From: JAHCIE01 sp034431435
GTDB lineage: Bacteria > Chloroflexota > Anaerolineae > Epilineales > JAHCIE01
NCBI GenBank assembly: GCA_034431435.1
Contig: DAOUDG010000016.1
Location: 1-64,000, forward strand
DNA: 64,000 nucleotides
Reading direction: 5' to 3'
In this document: positions 1 through 8,956 of the stretch, piece after piece
Numbering within the stretch: the first letter of the stretch is position 1
Layout of the letters: each line of letters starts with the position of its first letter
Position numbers and translations under genes: made by a program
Notes under the pieces: model-generated
Told to the model about the DNA's origin: nothing
The model's input: the letters and a program-made list of their open reading frames with translations, nothing else
The model's database searches: none

Positions 1-521
1 CCGACGACCTGGCCGTTGAGGCGCGCCGCGTACACGCCGAGGGCCGTGGCATACAGTCGCGCGTAGGCGACGCCCGGTCGCACGTCGAACTCGTGGCGCA
101 GCAGCGGTGACGGCCGCGCCGCCTGGCTCGTACCATCCCAGTCGGGCGTGACGAAGCGCGCCCGCCAGTCGGTGGCTTCCAGTAAGCCCACCTCGACCGG
201 GTGCGCCGCGCTCCACGGTGACGGGTCGCCGTCTGTCCCCCAAACCCGCACCCGGAGCGCAACGCGCTCCCGCGACTGCAACGGCGCGAAGGGCCACGCC
301 ACCAGGACCGACTCGCTGCCCACCACTCGCCCGGTCTGGCCGTGCCGCTGCCCATCCAGGCCGCTGACCTCGACGGCATAGGCCGCCTGCTGCCAGCCCG
401 GTCGCGCCGTCTCGACGCGCCACGACAGGCGCGGCCGCCCCGTGCCGATGCCTTGCGCGTCGCGGCGATGCTCGGCGCGCAGGTCGGCGATGCGCGCCGC
501 AGCGCCTTGCGGCTGGGTCAT
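1..521 (-). CDS. Alpha-L-rhamnosidase, GH78 family (N-terminal part; gene runs off the window)
   Basis: Only the first 173 codons are present. The N-terminus reads MTQPQGAAARIADLRAEHRR and continues with GIGTGRPRLSWRVE and GWQQAAYAVEV, the layout typical of the N-terminal beta-sandwich of bacterial GH78 rhamnosidases (LR-x-E, then 'P-R-LSW', then a 'Q-x-AY' strand). The catalytic barrel lies outside the window. The ATG overlaps the stop codon of the upstream fucosidase as ATGA, so the two are probably translationally coupled and act together on rhamnose- and fucose-containing glycans released outside or imported into the cell. The family call rests on pattern memory of the N-terminal domain only. 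Confidence 0.75.
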   Translation of the reverse strand, partial: MTQPQGAAARIADLRAEHRRDAQGIGTGRPRLSWRVETARPGWQQAAYAVEVSGLDGQRHGQTGRVVGSESVLVAWPFAPLQSRERVALRVRVWGTDGDPSPWSAAHPVEVGLLEATDWRARFVTPDWDGTSQAARPSPLLRHEFDVRPGVAYARLYATALGVYAARLNGQVV

Positions 522-1822
522 GGCCGATTCCCCTCGTCCTTGAGGAACAGTTCGATGACCGGCACGGCGGTGGCGGGCGGCTCCAGCGGCAGTTGCAGCG
601 TCAGCGTGCCCGTCGTGCCGCGCATGGTCGTAGTCTGGGCCTGGGCGTCGGGATCGATGACCAGCCGCCTGACCTCGGAGCCGTCGCTGAGCAGTTGGGC
701 ATACTCGACGCGCCCCGCCAAACCGTCGAGATGGACATGCTTGTAGGGCCAGGCAAACAGGTGCAGGTACAGGCGGTTGCCGTTCTGAGTGTAGCGGGCA
801 TCGGGGGGCGGCGTGAGCGCGCTCGGCCCGCAGCCGTAGATGGCCCGGCCGTTGTGCCGCATCCAGGCCCCGATGGCGCGCAGGCGGTCCACGGCGCGCG
901 GCTCGAACTCACCGCGACCGGTCGGGCCGACGTTAAGCAGGAAGTTGCCACCCTTCGCGACGGTATCGACCAGCGTCCGAATCAGCTCGTCGGCCGCGCG
1001 CCAGCCCAGGTTGTCGCGGTAGTAGCCCCAACTGCCGTTAAGAGTCTGACACGCTTCCCACACCACCGGCCGCCCATCAACCTCCATGCCCCCGCGCGGC
1101 TGATACTCCTCTGGTGTCTTGAGGTCGCCGCCGATTTCCAGGCGGTCGTTGACCAGGATGCCCGGCTGGAGGGTGCGCACCATCGCCATGAGCGTCTCGG
1201 AGTCCCAATCGGCCTTGCCCTTGCCCTGCGACCAGCCCCAGTCCATGTGCGAGTAGGAGAAATCGAACCACATGATGTGCAGCTGGCCGAACTGGGAGAG
1301 CAACTCGCGGGTCTGGCCGTGGAGGTAGGCGCGGTAGCGGGCGATGTCGCGACCCTGATGCGCCGCGCGGTAGGCCAGGTTGTCGCGCTGAGGGTGCAGG
1401 CCATCGACGGGGAAGTCCGGGTGATGCCAGTCGATGACCGAATGGTAGAAGCCAAGCTTGAGGCCCTCGTCGCGGAAGGCATCGACGAAGGGGCGCAGCA
1501 CGTCGCGGCCGTAGGGGGTACGCGTAGCCTTGTAGTCGGTGAGGGCCGAGTCCCACAGACAGAAACCATCGTGGTGCTTGCCGGTGATGACGGCGTACTT
1601 CATGCCGGCATTCTTCGCCTCGGCCGCCCAGGCGCGGGGATCGTACAGGTCAGGGTCGAAGTGGTCGAAGTAGGGTTGGTAGTCCTCATCGGTGATGCGC
1701 TCGCGCTGCTTCACCCACTCGTGGCGGGCAGCCAGGGAGTATACGCCGAAGTGAATAAACAGGCCGAAGCGGTCATGCTGAAACCAGGCGGTGTCGGGCG
1801 GCGCGGGGGTGGGGGTGGGCAT
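518..1822 (-). CDS. Alpha-L-fucosidase, GH29
   Basis: A 434-residue GH29 glycosidase that hydrolyses terminal alpha-L-fucose with retention. Seen: HFGVYS near the N-terminus (about 24-29), the KYAVITGKHHDGFCLWDS block (about 75-92) that lines the fucose site, FYHSVIDWHHPDF (about 125-137), and HIMWFDFSYS with D187 as the expected nucleophile, then GGNFLLNVGPTGRGE late in the barrel. No signal peptide is visible, so it looks cytosolic. The start at 1822 is chosen because AGAAAGG lies just upstream; an in-frame extension to 1990 would run across the divergent promoter region. It is followed by the GH78 gene with a 4-bp overlap and is divergent from a Gfo/Idh/MocA gene. Confidence 0.93.
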   Translation of the reverse strand: MPTPTPAPPDTAWFQHDRFGLFIHFGVYSLAARHEWVKQRERITDEDYQPYFDHFDPDLYDPRAWAAEAKNAGMKYAVITGKHHDGFCLWDSALTDYKATRTPYGRDVLRPFVDAFRDEGLKLGFYHSVIDWHHPDFPVDGLHPQRDNLAYRAAHQGRDIARYRAYLHGQTRELLSQFGQLHIMWFDFSYSHMDWGWSQGKGKADWDSETLMAMVRTLQPGILVNDRLEIGGDLKTPEEYQPRGGMEVDGRPVVWEACQTLNGSWGYYRDNLGWRAADELIRTLVDTVAKGGNFLLNVGPTGRGEFEPRAVDRLRAIGAWMRHNGRAIYGCGPSALTPPPDARYTQNGNRLYLHLFAWPYKHVHLDGLAGRVEYAQLLSDGSEVRRLVIDPDAQAQTTTMRGTTGTLTLQLPLEPPATAVPVIELFLKDEGNRP

Positions 1823-1877
1823 GGCAAGCCTTTCTGGTCGCAGGAATTGAGAGCGCGTTTCGCGACTGCTCGTGTCG

Positions 1878-1892
1878 GTGGTATGATACCAC
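1878..1892. promoter_or_regulatory. Perfect 15-bp palindrome in the fucosidase / Gfo divergent promoter region
   Basis: GTGGTAT-G-ATACCAC is a perfect 7-1-7 inverted repeat. It contains TATGAT (plus strand) and TATCAT (minus strand), both acceptable -10 hexamers, so a bound regulator would cover both divergent promoters. The TGGT...ACCA ends resemble operators of GntR/HutC-type sugar regulators, but those usually have an even-length core. Function is inferred from position and symmetry. Confidence 0.55.
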
Positions 1893-1921
1893 AAACACCG
1901 AATGGAGCCTGAAGCGTCATC

Positions 1922-3064
1922 ATGACTGCCCCCAACACCCCACTTCGCTACGCCCTCATCGGCGCGGGCGCGGGTATCGCCCATACCCATCTAGCCGCGC
2001 TGGCGCAGCTGCCCGAGGCCACCGTCGTCGGCATGGCCGACGTGCAGCGCGAGCCAGCCGAGGCGCGCGCCGCCGCCGTCGGCTGCCCCTTCTTCACCGA
2101 CCACCGCGCCATGCTCGATGCGGTCCGCCCCGATGTCGTTGTCATTACCGCGCCCCATCCGTTCCACCCGGACCTGGCTGTGGATGCCTTCGCGGCGCGC
2201 GCCCACGTGCTGACCGAGAAGCCTATCGCCGTCGAGGTCGCCGAGGCCGACCGCATGATTGACGCCGCCGACCGCGCCGGGCGGCTGCTCGCCGTCAGCT
2301 TCCAGCAGCGGTTCAAGCCGTCGGTGGCATACGCTCGCTCCCTGGTCGAGGCGGGCGTCATCGGCCCCCTGGTGCGCGTGCTGTGCGTCGAGCCGTGGTA
2401 TCGCACGCATGCCTACTTCCGCGCCGCCGGTTGGCGCGGCACGTGGCGGGGTGAGGGCGGCGGCGTGCTCCTCAACCAGGCCCCGCATACGTTGGACCTG
2501 CTGGGCTGGCTGGCCGGGCCGCCCGCCCGTGTCTGGGGCTGGGCGCGCACCCTACGCCACAGCATCGAAACCGAGGATAGCGCGCAGGCGATGCTGGAAT
2601 ACCCCAACGGCGCGCCGGGCTATTTCACCGCCAGCACCGTCGAGGCCGGTTCCGAGCGGCGGCTGCACATCGTCGGCGAGAAGGGCGCGTTGGAGATGGT
2701 GGGCGACCGTGTCACCGTGCAACGCTTCACGCCCTCGCTTGCTGAGTACAGCGCCACCAGCCCGGAGTTGTATCGCGGGCCTGACGTAGCAGGCGAGACA
2801 CGCGACCTGCCCGGCGACGGGGGCGGCCACCTGGCCGTGTACCGCGACCTGCACGCCGCCATTGTCGAGGGCCGCGCCCCACGCTGCGACGGCCGCGCGG
2901 CGCGGCTGTCCCTGGAACTGGCGAACGCCATTACCCTGTCGAGCTTCGAGGGCCGTCCGGTCGATCTGCCCATCGATCGGACGGCGTATCACAGCCTGTT
3001 GGAGAATCTGCGCTCCGGTGGGCAGTCGATGCCCCGTCGGGCAGAGCGGGCGGATGCTCCCTGA
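1922..3064 (+). CDS. Gfo/Idh/MocA family NAD(P)-dependent oxidoreductase
   Basis: A 380-residue cytosolic enzyme of the glucose-fructose oxidoreductase / inositol dehydrogenase family. The N-terminal Rossmann fold shows ALIGAGAGIAHTHLAAL, and the EKP motif (VLTEKPIAVEV, about residues 95-105) carries the conserved active-site lysine. The C-terminal half has the usual open-sheet dimerisation domain, for example GGVLLNQAPHTLDLLGWL (about 178-195). It is divergent from the fucosidase/rhamnosidase pair and shares the palindromic operator region, so a role in oxidising or epimerising a deoxy-sugar or related cyclitol is likely. The exact substrate cannot be read from sequence. The Nudix gene that follows overlaps it by 11 bp. 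Confidence 0.9.
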   Translation: MTAPNTPLRYALIGAGAGIAHTHLAALAQLPEATVVGMADVQREPAEARAAAVGCPFFTDHRAMLDAVRPDVVVITAPHPFHPDLAVDAFAARAHVLTEKPIAVEVAEADRMIDAADRAGRLLAVSFQQRFKPSVAYARSLVEAGVIGPLVRVLCVEPWYRTHAYFRAAGWRGTWRGEGGGVLLNQAPHTLDLLGWLAGPPARVWGWARTLRHSIETEDSAQAMLEYPNGAPGYFTASTVEAGSERRLHIVGEKGALEMVGDRVTVQRFTPSLAEYSATSPELYRGPDVAGETRDLPGDGGGHLAVYRDLHAAIVEGRAPRCDGRAARLSLELANAITLSSFEGRPVDLPIDRTAYHSLLENLRSGGQSMPRRAERADAP

Positions 3065-3686
3065 TCCGACCCTGCGGCAGCGCGTCGGCTGGTGGTCCCA
3101 CGCCCTGTTCAGCATGGCGCGGCGCGGCCTGCGCTTCAGCCGCGACCCCCACGACCGCGCCAACTTCGCGCGGCTGCTGGACATCGCCGCCGAGATGCGC
3201 GCTGAGGTTGATGCTGCGCCGGCCGCCGAGGTCGCGACCTGGATGCGGGACATCAAGCCTGAGCCGGGGCCGCTGCCCGTCGCCGACGCCGCTGTCTTCG
3301 ACAGCCAGGGCCGTATCCTCCTCGTGCGGCGGGTCGACGACGGCCTGTGGGCCATGCCGGGCGGCATACTGGATGTGGGCGAGACGGCAGCCCAGGGCGC
3401 GTGCCGCGAGGTGTGGGAGGAGACCGGCCTGCGGGTACGGGCGACCGCCCTGGTCGGCGTCTACGACTCGCGCTTCTGCGGCACGCGCTCGACCTGGCAA
3501 CTGTATCAATTCGTATTTCTGTGCACGCCAGTTGGCGGCGAGCTGACCCCCTCCCAGGAGACGAGCGACGTTCGTTGGTTCGACCCTGACGACCTGCCGC
3601 CCCTATCGCCAGGCCACGCCACCCGGATTGCGGGAGCCGTGGCATTCTATCACCAGCCCATCCCCCGCACGATCTTCGACCCATAG
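3054..3686 (+). CDS. Nudix hydrolase with N-terminal helical domain
   Basis: A 210-residue Nudix enzyme. The Nudix box is complete: GGILDVGETAAQGACREVWEETGL (about 103-126) fits G-x5-E-x7-R-E-x2-E-E-x-G-hydrophobic, which binds the catalytic divalent metal. The preceding 80 residues (RANFARLLDIAAEMRAEVDA) resemble the helical NUDIX_N domain found on hydrolases of X-linked nucleoside diphosphates such as ADP-ribose or nucleotide sugars. The start at 3054 lies inside the end of the upstream gene, suggesting coupled translation. The later strand RSTWQLYQFVFLC is typical. The substrate is not determinable; a house-cleaning role is most likely. Confidence 0.88.
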   Translation: MLPDPTLRQRVGWWSHALFSMARRGLRFSRDPHDRANFARLLDIAAEMRAEVDAAPAAEVATWMRDIKPEPGPLPVADAAVFDSQGRILLVRRVDDGLWAMPGGILDVGETAAQGACREVWEETGLRVRATALVGVYDSRFCGTRSTWQLYQFVFLCTPVGGELTPSQETSDVRWFDPDDLPPLSPGHATRIAGAVAFYHQPIPRTIFDP

Positions 3687-3764
3687 GGCGCAACGCTGCC
3701 GGGCCGCCAACAACCTGCATCCCAGGCGACAGCGGCAGGCATTTCCCACCATCGGGGTTCCCCG

Positions 3765-3770
3765 TATAAT
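3765..3770 (+). promoter_or_regulatory. TATAAT -10 hexamer upstream of the CYTH-CHAD gene
   Basis: A perfect TATAAT lies 60 bp before the next start codon in an otherwise GC-rich gap (3687-3829). No convincing -35 element is visible at the expected distance. It separates the CYTH-CHAD gene from the preceding pair. Confidence 0.45.
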
Positions 3771-3829
3771 GTACTCACAGCCGATTGCCCTGGTCGGCGG
3801 CCAGTTCTCGCCCCCCCTCTGGAGGCCCC

Positions 3830-5428
3830 ATGGAAGTCGAAGCCAAGTACAGTGTTGCCGAAGATGCGCTGCCAACCCTGGCCGAGATGTCAACCCTGGG
3901 CCTGTACGATCTGGGTGAGGGGGAGACGGTCACGGTGATGGACCGCTATCTGGATACCCCCGACCTGCGCGTGCTGCGCGGGGGGTACGCCTGTCGCCTG
4001 CGCCAGCGCGATACGGCCGTCATCGCCACCCTCAAGTCGGTCACACCGGCCGAGTCTGAAGTCCACACCCGCGAGGAACTCGAAGTGACCCTCGACGGTG
4101 TGGAGGACCGCCCCGCCGATTGGCCGGCCGGCGCGGCGCGCGAGTTGGCGATGCGCCTCACCGATGGCGTGCCCCTCGGCACATTGTTCGTCATTCGCCA
4201 GCAGCGGCAGGTGCGCCCCGTGCTCAAGGAGCAGGATACCATCGCGGAGTGGAGCCTGGACGACGTGACCATCGACTCGGGCGGCGATACGCGCCACTAT
4301 CACGAGCTAGAGTTGGAACTGAAACCGGGCGGCACGGCGGTGGACCTGACGCACATGACCGACTTCCTGGGCCTGGTCGATGGCCTTACGCCGCAACTCG
4401 AATCCAAGTTCGAGCGGGCGGCGCGCATGCTGGGGCTGAGTGGCGAGGCCGCTGCCGCCGCCGCCGCCACTACCCCCAGCGCCACCGCCAGCCGCGAGGG
4501 CAAGGGGCCAGGCGTCGAGCCGAGCGACACGATGGCCGAGGCGGGACGCAAGATTCTGCGCCAGAACTTCAGAAAGATGCGCAGGCAGGAACCGGGGGTG
4601 CGCGAGGGCAAGGACATCGAGGCCGTGCATCAGATGCGCGTCGCTACTCGCCGCATGCGGGCGGCCCTGGCTCTCTTCGCCCCCTACTACCGCCCCAAAG
4701 TCGTCGCGGAGTTGGAGCGCGGTCTGAAGCGCACGGCCCGCGCCCTGGGCGGCGTGCGCGACCTGGATGTCTTCCTCGACCGCGCCGACGCCCACGCCGC
4801 GCGCCTCCCCGAGGGGCGGCGGGCCGAGCTGGCCCCCATGTTCCGCCACTGGCACGCGCGGCGGGACAAGGCCCGTGTGGACTTGACGAAATGGCTCGAC
4901 GAGGCAGCTTACGAGCAGTTCGAGGAGCGCTTCAAGGCCTTCGTCGAGACGCGGGGGGCGGGGACCGCTCGCGACCACGTGGACCTCGTGCATCCAACCC
5001 TCGTGCGCGAGATTGCGCCCGCCCTGATCTGGGAGGCCTACGCCCGCGTGCGCGCCTACGAGCCGCTCATTGCCGACGCCCCCATCGAGACGCTGCACGC
5101 CCTCCGCATCGAGGGCAAGCGGCTGCGCTACACCCTGGAGTTTTTCGCCGAGGACCTGGGGCCGGGGGCTGAACGGCTCATCGGCGCTGTGACGGCCATG
5201 CAGGACCATCTCGGCAACCTCCACGACGCCGACGTGGACGCCGCCGCGCTGACCGAGTTCCTGGCCGCCCACGACGGTAAGGCGGGCAATCTACAACTCG
5301 TGCGCCACTATCTCTCGCGGCGCATGGCCGAGCGGGCGCGGCTGCGTAGTTCGTTCCCCCGCGTCTGGCAGCGCATCGTCTCGCCCGCATTCCGGAGCGC
5401 CCTGGGCGCGGCCGTCGCATCCCTGTAG
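3830..5428 (+). CDS. CYTH and CHAD domain protein (triphosphatase / polyphosphate-associated)
   Basis: A 532-residue two-domain protein. The N-terminal CYTH tunnel domain (about 1-200) begins MEVEAKY, the ExExK signature that binds triphosphate and metal, and continues with MDRYLDTPDLRVLRGGYACRLRQR and KEQDTIAEWSLDDV. After a short Ala/Thr linker comes the CHAD helical-bundle domain (about 240-532) with EAVHQMRVATRRMRAALALF and LHALRIEGKRLRYTLEFF, whose conserved His and Arg/Lys residues bind polyphosphate. Such fusions are inorganic triphosphatases (YgiF-like) or polyphosphate-granule proteins. GGAGG precedes the chosen ATG; the longer TTG-initiated reading lacks this support. Confidence 0.93.
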   Translation: MEVEAKYSVAEDALPTLAEMSTLGLYDLGEGETVTVMDRYLDTPDLRVLRGGYACRLRQRDTAVIATLKSVTPAESEVHTREELEVTLDGVEDRPADWPAGAARELAMRLTDGVPLGTLFVIRQQRQVRPVLKEQDTIAEWSLDDVTIDSGGDTRHYHELELELKPGGTAVDLTHMTDFLGLVDGLTPQLESKFERAARMLGLSGEAAAAAAATTPSATASREGKGPGVEPSDTMAEAGRKILRQNFRKMRRQEPGVREGKDIEAVHQMRVATRRMRAALALFAPYYRPKVVAELERGLKRTARALGGVRDLDVFLDRADAHAARLPEGRRAELAPMFRHWHARRDKARVDLTKWLDEAAYEQFEERFKAFVETRGAGTARDHVDLVHPTLVREIAPALIWEAYARVRAYEPLIADAPIETLHALRIEGKRLRYTLEFFAEDLGPGAERLIGAVTAMQDHLGNLHDADVDAAALTEFLAAHDGKAGNLQLVRHYLSRRMAERARLRSSFPRVWQRIVSPAFRSALGAAVASL

Positions 5429-5441
5429 AGGAGGCCGTGGC

Positions 5442-6524
5442 ATGCAACCCGTGGGCGTCGGCGTGATCGGCTGCGGAAATATCAGCACCATCTATCTCAA
5501 GGTCATGCCGACCTTCGACAGCCTGCGCGTGGTCGGCTGCGCGGACGTCGTGGCCGCGCGCACGCAGCAGCAGGCAGCGGCCTTCGGTATCCAGGCCATG
5601 ACGGTCGAGGAACTGCTGGCCGACCCGACCATCGACATCGTGGTCAACCTGACCATCCCCGCCGCCCACGCGACCATCGCCCGCGCCGCGCTGGCGGCGG
5701 GGAAATCAGTCTACAACGAAAAGCCGCTGGCGCTGACCTTCGAGGAAGGCCGCGCCCTGGCCAGCCTGGCCGAGGCGCGCGGCCTCCTGATCGGCGGAGC
5801 GCCCGACACCTTCCTGGGCGCGGGGCTACAAACCTGTCGCCGCCTCATCGACGATGGTGTCATCGGCGAGCCAATTGCCGCGTCGGCGTTTATGCTCAGC
5901 CACGGCCCCGAAGCCTGGCATCCCGATCCGGCCTTCTTCTACGCGCCCGGCGGCGGGCCGCTCTTCGACATGGGGCCGTATTACCTGACGGCCCTCGTCA
6001 GCCTGATAGGCCCGGTACGCAGCGTGACGGCGATGGCGCGCGCCAGCTTCACCACCCGTACCGTGGGCAGCGGACCGCACGCGGGCGAGCGCATCAGTGT
6101 GACGACGCCGACCCACATCGCCGCCAGCCTCGCCTTCGCCAGCGGAGCCATTGCCACCCTTGTCACCAGCTTCGACGTGTGGAGCCACAGCCTACCCCGC
6201 CTGGAGATCTTCGGGACCGAGGGCAGCCTGCACTGCCCCGACCCCAACACCTTCGGCGGGCCGGTGGCGGTGCGCCGCGCCGGCGAGACCGAGTGGCATG
6301 ACCAGCCCCTCGTGACCGGCTACGACCAGAACAGCCGGGGCCTCGGCGTCGCGGACATGGCGCATGCCCTGCGCCAGGGCGGCACGCCGCGCGTGGCGCG
6401 CCTGCCGCTCCACGTGCTGGAGGTCATGGCCGCGATTCTAGCGGCCGCCGACCAGGGCCGTCACGTGACCATCGCGACGCAGCCCCCACGTCCCGCCCCC
6501 CTGACGATCCCCACCTCTCAATGA
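5442..6524 (+). CDS. Gfo/Idh/MocA family oxidoreductase
   Basis: A 360-residue paralogue of the gene at 1922. The Rossmann motif is GVIGCGNISTIYLKVMP, and the active-site motif is NEKPLALTFEEG (about 93-104). GGGPLFDMGPYYLTALVSLIG (about 170-190) is typical of the C-terminal domain, where the D/H-x3-D/Y pair acts in catalysis. GAGGAGG stands upstream of the ATG, and only 13 bp separate it from the CYTH-CHAD gene. Its 3' end overlaps the convergent UvrA-like gene by 7 bp. The substrate is unknown; a sugar or cyclitol is likely from the family. Confidence 0.9.
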   Translation: MQPVGVGVIGCGNISTIYLKVMPTFDSLRVVGCADVVAARTQQQAAAFGIQAMTVEELLADPTIDIVVNLTIPAAHATIARAALAAGKSVYNEKPLALTFEEGRALASLAEARGLLIGGAPDTFLGAGLQTCRRLIDDGVIGEPIAASAFMLSHGPEAWHPDPAFFYAPGGGPLFDMGPYYLTALVSLIGPVRSVTAMARASFTTRTVGSGPHAGERISVTTPTHIAASLAFASGAIATLVTSFDVWSHSLPRLEIFGTEGSLHCPDPNTFGGPVAVRRAGETEWHDQPLVTGYDQNSRGLGVADMAHALRQGGTPRVARLPLHVLEVMAAILAAADQGRHVTIATQPPRPAPLTIPTSQ

Positions 6525-8767
6525 CGCAGGTACGCGCTGGTAAGTGACTGAGGCGCGTCGAGTAGTTGCAGCGGCGTGCCCTCGAACATCACCTTGCCGC
6601 CCTTGTGGCCGCCTTCCGGCCCCATGTCGATGATCCAGTCGGCGTTCCTGATAATATCCAGGTTGTGCTCGATCACGATCACGGTGTTGCCCGTATCGAC
6701 CAGGCGATTCACGATAGCGAGCAGATGGCTGATGTCCGACATGTGCAGGCCAGTGGTCGGCTCGTCCATCACGTAGACACTGCCGTTCTTGTGCAGTTCA
6801 CTGGCGAGCTTGATGCGCTGGCATTCCCCACCGGATAGCGTACTCAGCGGCTGGCCCAGCGTCAGGTAATCCAACCCCACATCGCTCAGCGCCCGCAAAC
6901 GTCGCACAATCTCGTTGGCGGTGAAGAAGCCCAGCGCTTCACCCACCGACATGCCGAGCACATCAGAGATCGACTTGCCGTCGAGCGTGTAGGCCAGCAC
7001 TTCATCCTTGAAGCGTTTGCCGCCACACGTCTCGCAGGGCGTCTTTATTCCTTCCATGAAGCCCAGGTCCGTGTAGATCACGCCCAGGCCCTGGCAGGCT
7101 TCGCACGCGCCTTTGGAATTGAAACTGAACAGCGACGGGCTGACCTGGTTTTCCTTCGCAAAGACTTTGCGGATGTCGTCCATAATCCCCGTATAGGTCG
7201 CGGGGTTGGATCGGCTGTTAGCGCCAACCGCCGACTGGTCGATCACAATCGCATCGGGGAATTGGGGCAGAAAGGAATAGTGGATCAGGGAACTCTTGCC
7301 CGACCCCGCCACGCCAGTCACGACGGTCAGGACGCCGGTTGGAATATCGACGCTGACGTTCTGCAAGTTGTTGGCGCGGGCGTTGGTGATGGGCAGCTTG
7401 CCCTGTGGCGTGCGGAACGTGCCCTTGATAGGCATCGACTGGTTCATGTACTGGCCCGTCAGCGTATCGGCCTTCAGCAGCCCCCTCACGTCCCCCTGAT
7501 AGACAATCGCGCCACCGCGACTACCGGCGCGCGGGCCGACATCGACAATGTGATCGGCCGCCGCAATCACGACCGGTTCGTGCTCGACCACCAGCACCGT
7601 GTTGCCCTTGTCGCGCAGCTTGCGCAGCAGATCGTTCAGGCGATGAACGTCGCGAGGATGCAGGCCGATGCTCGGCTCGTCGAAGATGTACAGCACGTCC
7701 ACCAGGCTGCTGCCCAGGTGCTTGACCATCTTGATGCGCTGCGATTCGCCGCCTGATAGCGTATCCGTCTCGCGGTTCAGACTGATGTATTCCAGGCCGA
7801 TGTCGATCATGTGTTGCAGGCGCTCGACCAGGCTTTCGACCATCGGCGCCGCTACTGGATCTCTAATCTCGCGGATGACTTCGATCAATTCGTCGGCTTC
7901 CAGCGCCGCCAGCTCAGCGATGTTACGGCCCTGGATTCGGCAACTCAGCGCCGCCTGACTCAGCCTGGCCCCCTTGCACAGCGAACACGGCCCGACGGTC
8001 ATGAATGGCTCTACCATGTTCTGAGTGCGCTCGGAGTAGGCTTTCAGGTCGCGCGCGACGTACTTGCTGTTGAACCGCTCCGCAAGCCCCTCCAGGGTCA
8101 TGTTGACGGGCTTGCCGCCGACCTGCATCTTGACCTTGTAGGGTTTGCTGTACAGCAGCCGATCCATCTCTTCGGGGGTGTAATCGGCCAGCTTCTTGTC
8201 GTAATCGAACAGGCCGGATTGGGTCAGGATGTTCCAACCCCAGCTATCGACTGCCCATTCAGGAAACAGAATCGCGCCTTCGTTGAGTGACCTGGAGGTA
8301 TCCATGAACTTGTCGAGGTCGAGGCCGATCTTGCGCCCGAGGCCGTTGCAGTTGGGGCACATGCCCTGCGGGTCATTGAAGGAGAAGGCGTTGGAATAGC
8401 CGACAAAGGGTTGGCCGACCCGCGAGTAGAGCAGGCGCAGCACGGAATAGATATCGGTAATGGTGCCCACCGTCGAGTGTGACCCACCGCCCAGGCGCTT
8501 CTGATCTACGACAATGGCCATGCTCAGGTTCTCGATGGCGTCAGCTTCAGGTTGAGCGTAGCGCGGCAGGAAGTTCTGGATGAATGTACTGAAGGTTTCG
8601 TTGAGTTGGCGTCGGGCTTCAGCGGCAATAGTATCGAAGACGATGGACGACTTACCGGAGCCGGATACACCGGTGAAGATGGTGATTCTGCGCTTGGGGA
8701 TGCGCAGCGAGACGTTCTTCAGGTTGTTCTCACGCGCGCCGCGAATCTCAATATATTCCTGGCTCAC
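6518..8767 (-). CDS. Short UvrA paralogue (class II, drug-resistance DrrC type)
   Basis: A 749-residue tandem ABC ATPase related to the excinuclease damage sensor but about 190 residues shorter than housekeeping UvrA. Seen: Walker A sites GVSGSGKSS (33-41) and GVAGSGKSS (485-493), ABC signatures LSGGESQR (337-344) and LSGGECQR (644-651), and zinc-finger cysteines at 137/140, 261/264 and 555/558/578/581. The spacing leaves little room for the UvrB-binding and insertion domains. That fits UvrA2/DrrC proteins, which remove DNA-intercalating antibiotics or bypass normal excision repair. It has its own strong promoter. Its codon use is less GC-rich than its neighbours, suggesting transfer. Not the main repair UvrA. 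Confidence 0.9.
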   Translation of the reverse strand: MSQEYIEIRGARENNLKNVSLRIPKRRITIFTGVSGSGKSSIVFDTIAAEARRQLNETFSTFIQNFLPRYAQPEADAIENLSMAIVVDQKRLGGGSHSTVGTITDIYSVLRLLYSRVGQPFVGYSNAFSFNDPQGMCPNCNGLGRKIGLDLDKFMDTSRSLNEGAILFPEWAVDSWGWNILTQSGLFDYDKKLADYTPEEMDRLLYSKPYKVKMQVGGKPVNMTLEGLAERFNSKYVARDLKAYSERTQNMVEPFMTVGPCSLCKGARLSQAALSCRIQGRNIAELAALEADELIEVIREIRDPVAAPMVESLVERLQHMIDIGLEYISLNRETDTLSGGESQRIKMVKHLGSSLVDVLYIFDEPSIGLHPRDVHRLNDLLRKLRDKGNTVLVVEHEPVVIAAADHIVDVGPRAGSRGGAIVYQGDVRGLLKADTLTGQYMNQSMPIKGTFRTPQGKLPITNARANNLQNVSVDIPTGVLTVVTGVAGSGKSSLIHYSFLPQFPDAIVIDQSAVGANSRSNPATYTGIMDDIRKVFAKENQVSPSLFSFNSKGACEACQGLGVIYTDLGFMEGIKTPCETCGGKRFKDEVLAYTLDGKSISDVLGMSVGEALGFFTANEIVRRLRALSDVGLDYLTLGQPLSTLSGGECQRIKLASELHKNGSVYVMDEPTTGLHMSDISHLLAIVNRLVDTGNTVIVIEHNLDIIRNADWIIDMGPEGGHKGGKVMFEGTPLQLLDAPQSLTSAYLRH

Positions 8768-8833
8768 AAACGGCTCCTAGACTCAAACCGGCAAGGCCTT
8801 GCCGGGGCTGACCGCTACATCCATAACAGAACG

Positions 8834-8862
8834 AGTGTACTGCATTGGTGGGCGCACGTCAA
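8834..8862 (-). promoter_or_regulatory. Sigma70-type promoter of the UvrA-like gene
   Basis: Read on the minus strand: TTGACG, exactly 17 bp, TACACT. The predicted start site is near 8827, giving a leader of about 60 nt before the ATG at 8767. Confidence 0.7.
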
Positions 8863-8927
8863 AACAGTCAGGGCCTGGTTGACCGGCTAACCTTCACGCT
8901 CCCTTCACAAGCGTCTTGTATACGTGG

Positions 8928-8956
8928 TGGACATGTAGGCTCGAATTGGCTACAAT
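8928..8956 (+). promoter_or_regulatory. Sigma70-type promoter of the CAP-domain subtilase gene
   Basis: TGGACA, exactly 17 bp, TACAAT on the plus strand. It lies back to back with the UvrA-like promoter. The expected transcription start is near 8963, about 270 nt before the ATG at 9234. Confidence 0.65.

Noticed and set aside
593..1912. Long plus-strand open frame (439 codons) opposite the fucosidase
   Set aside because: The minus strand encodes a clear GH29 enzyme across the same bases; the plus frame has no recognisable motifs and is a GC-rich shadow.
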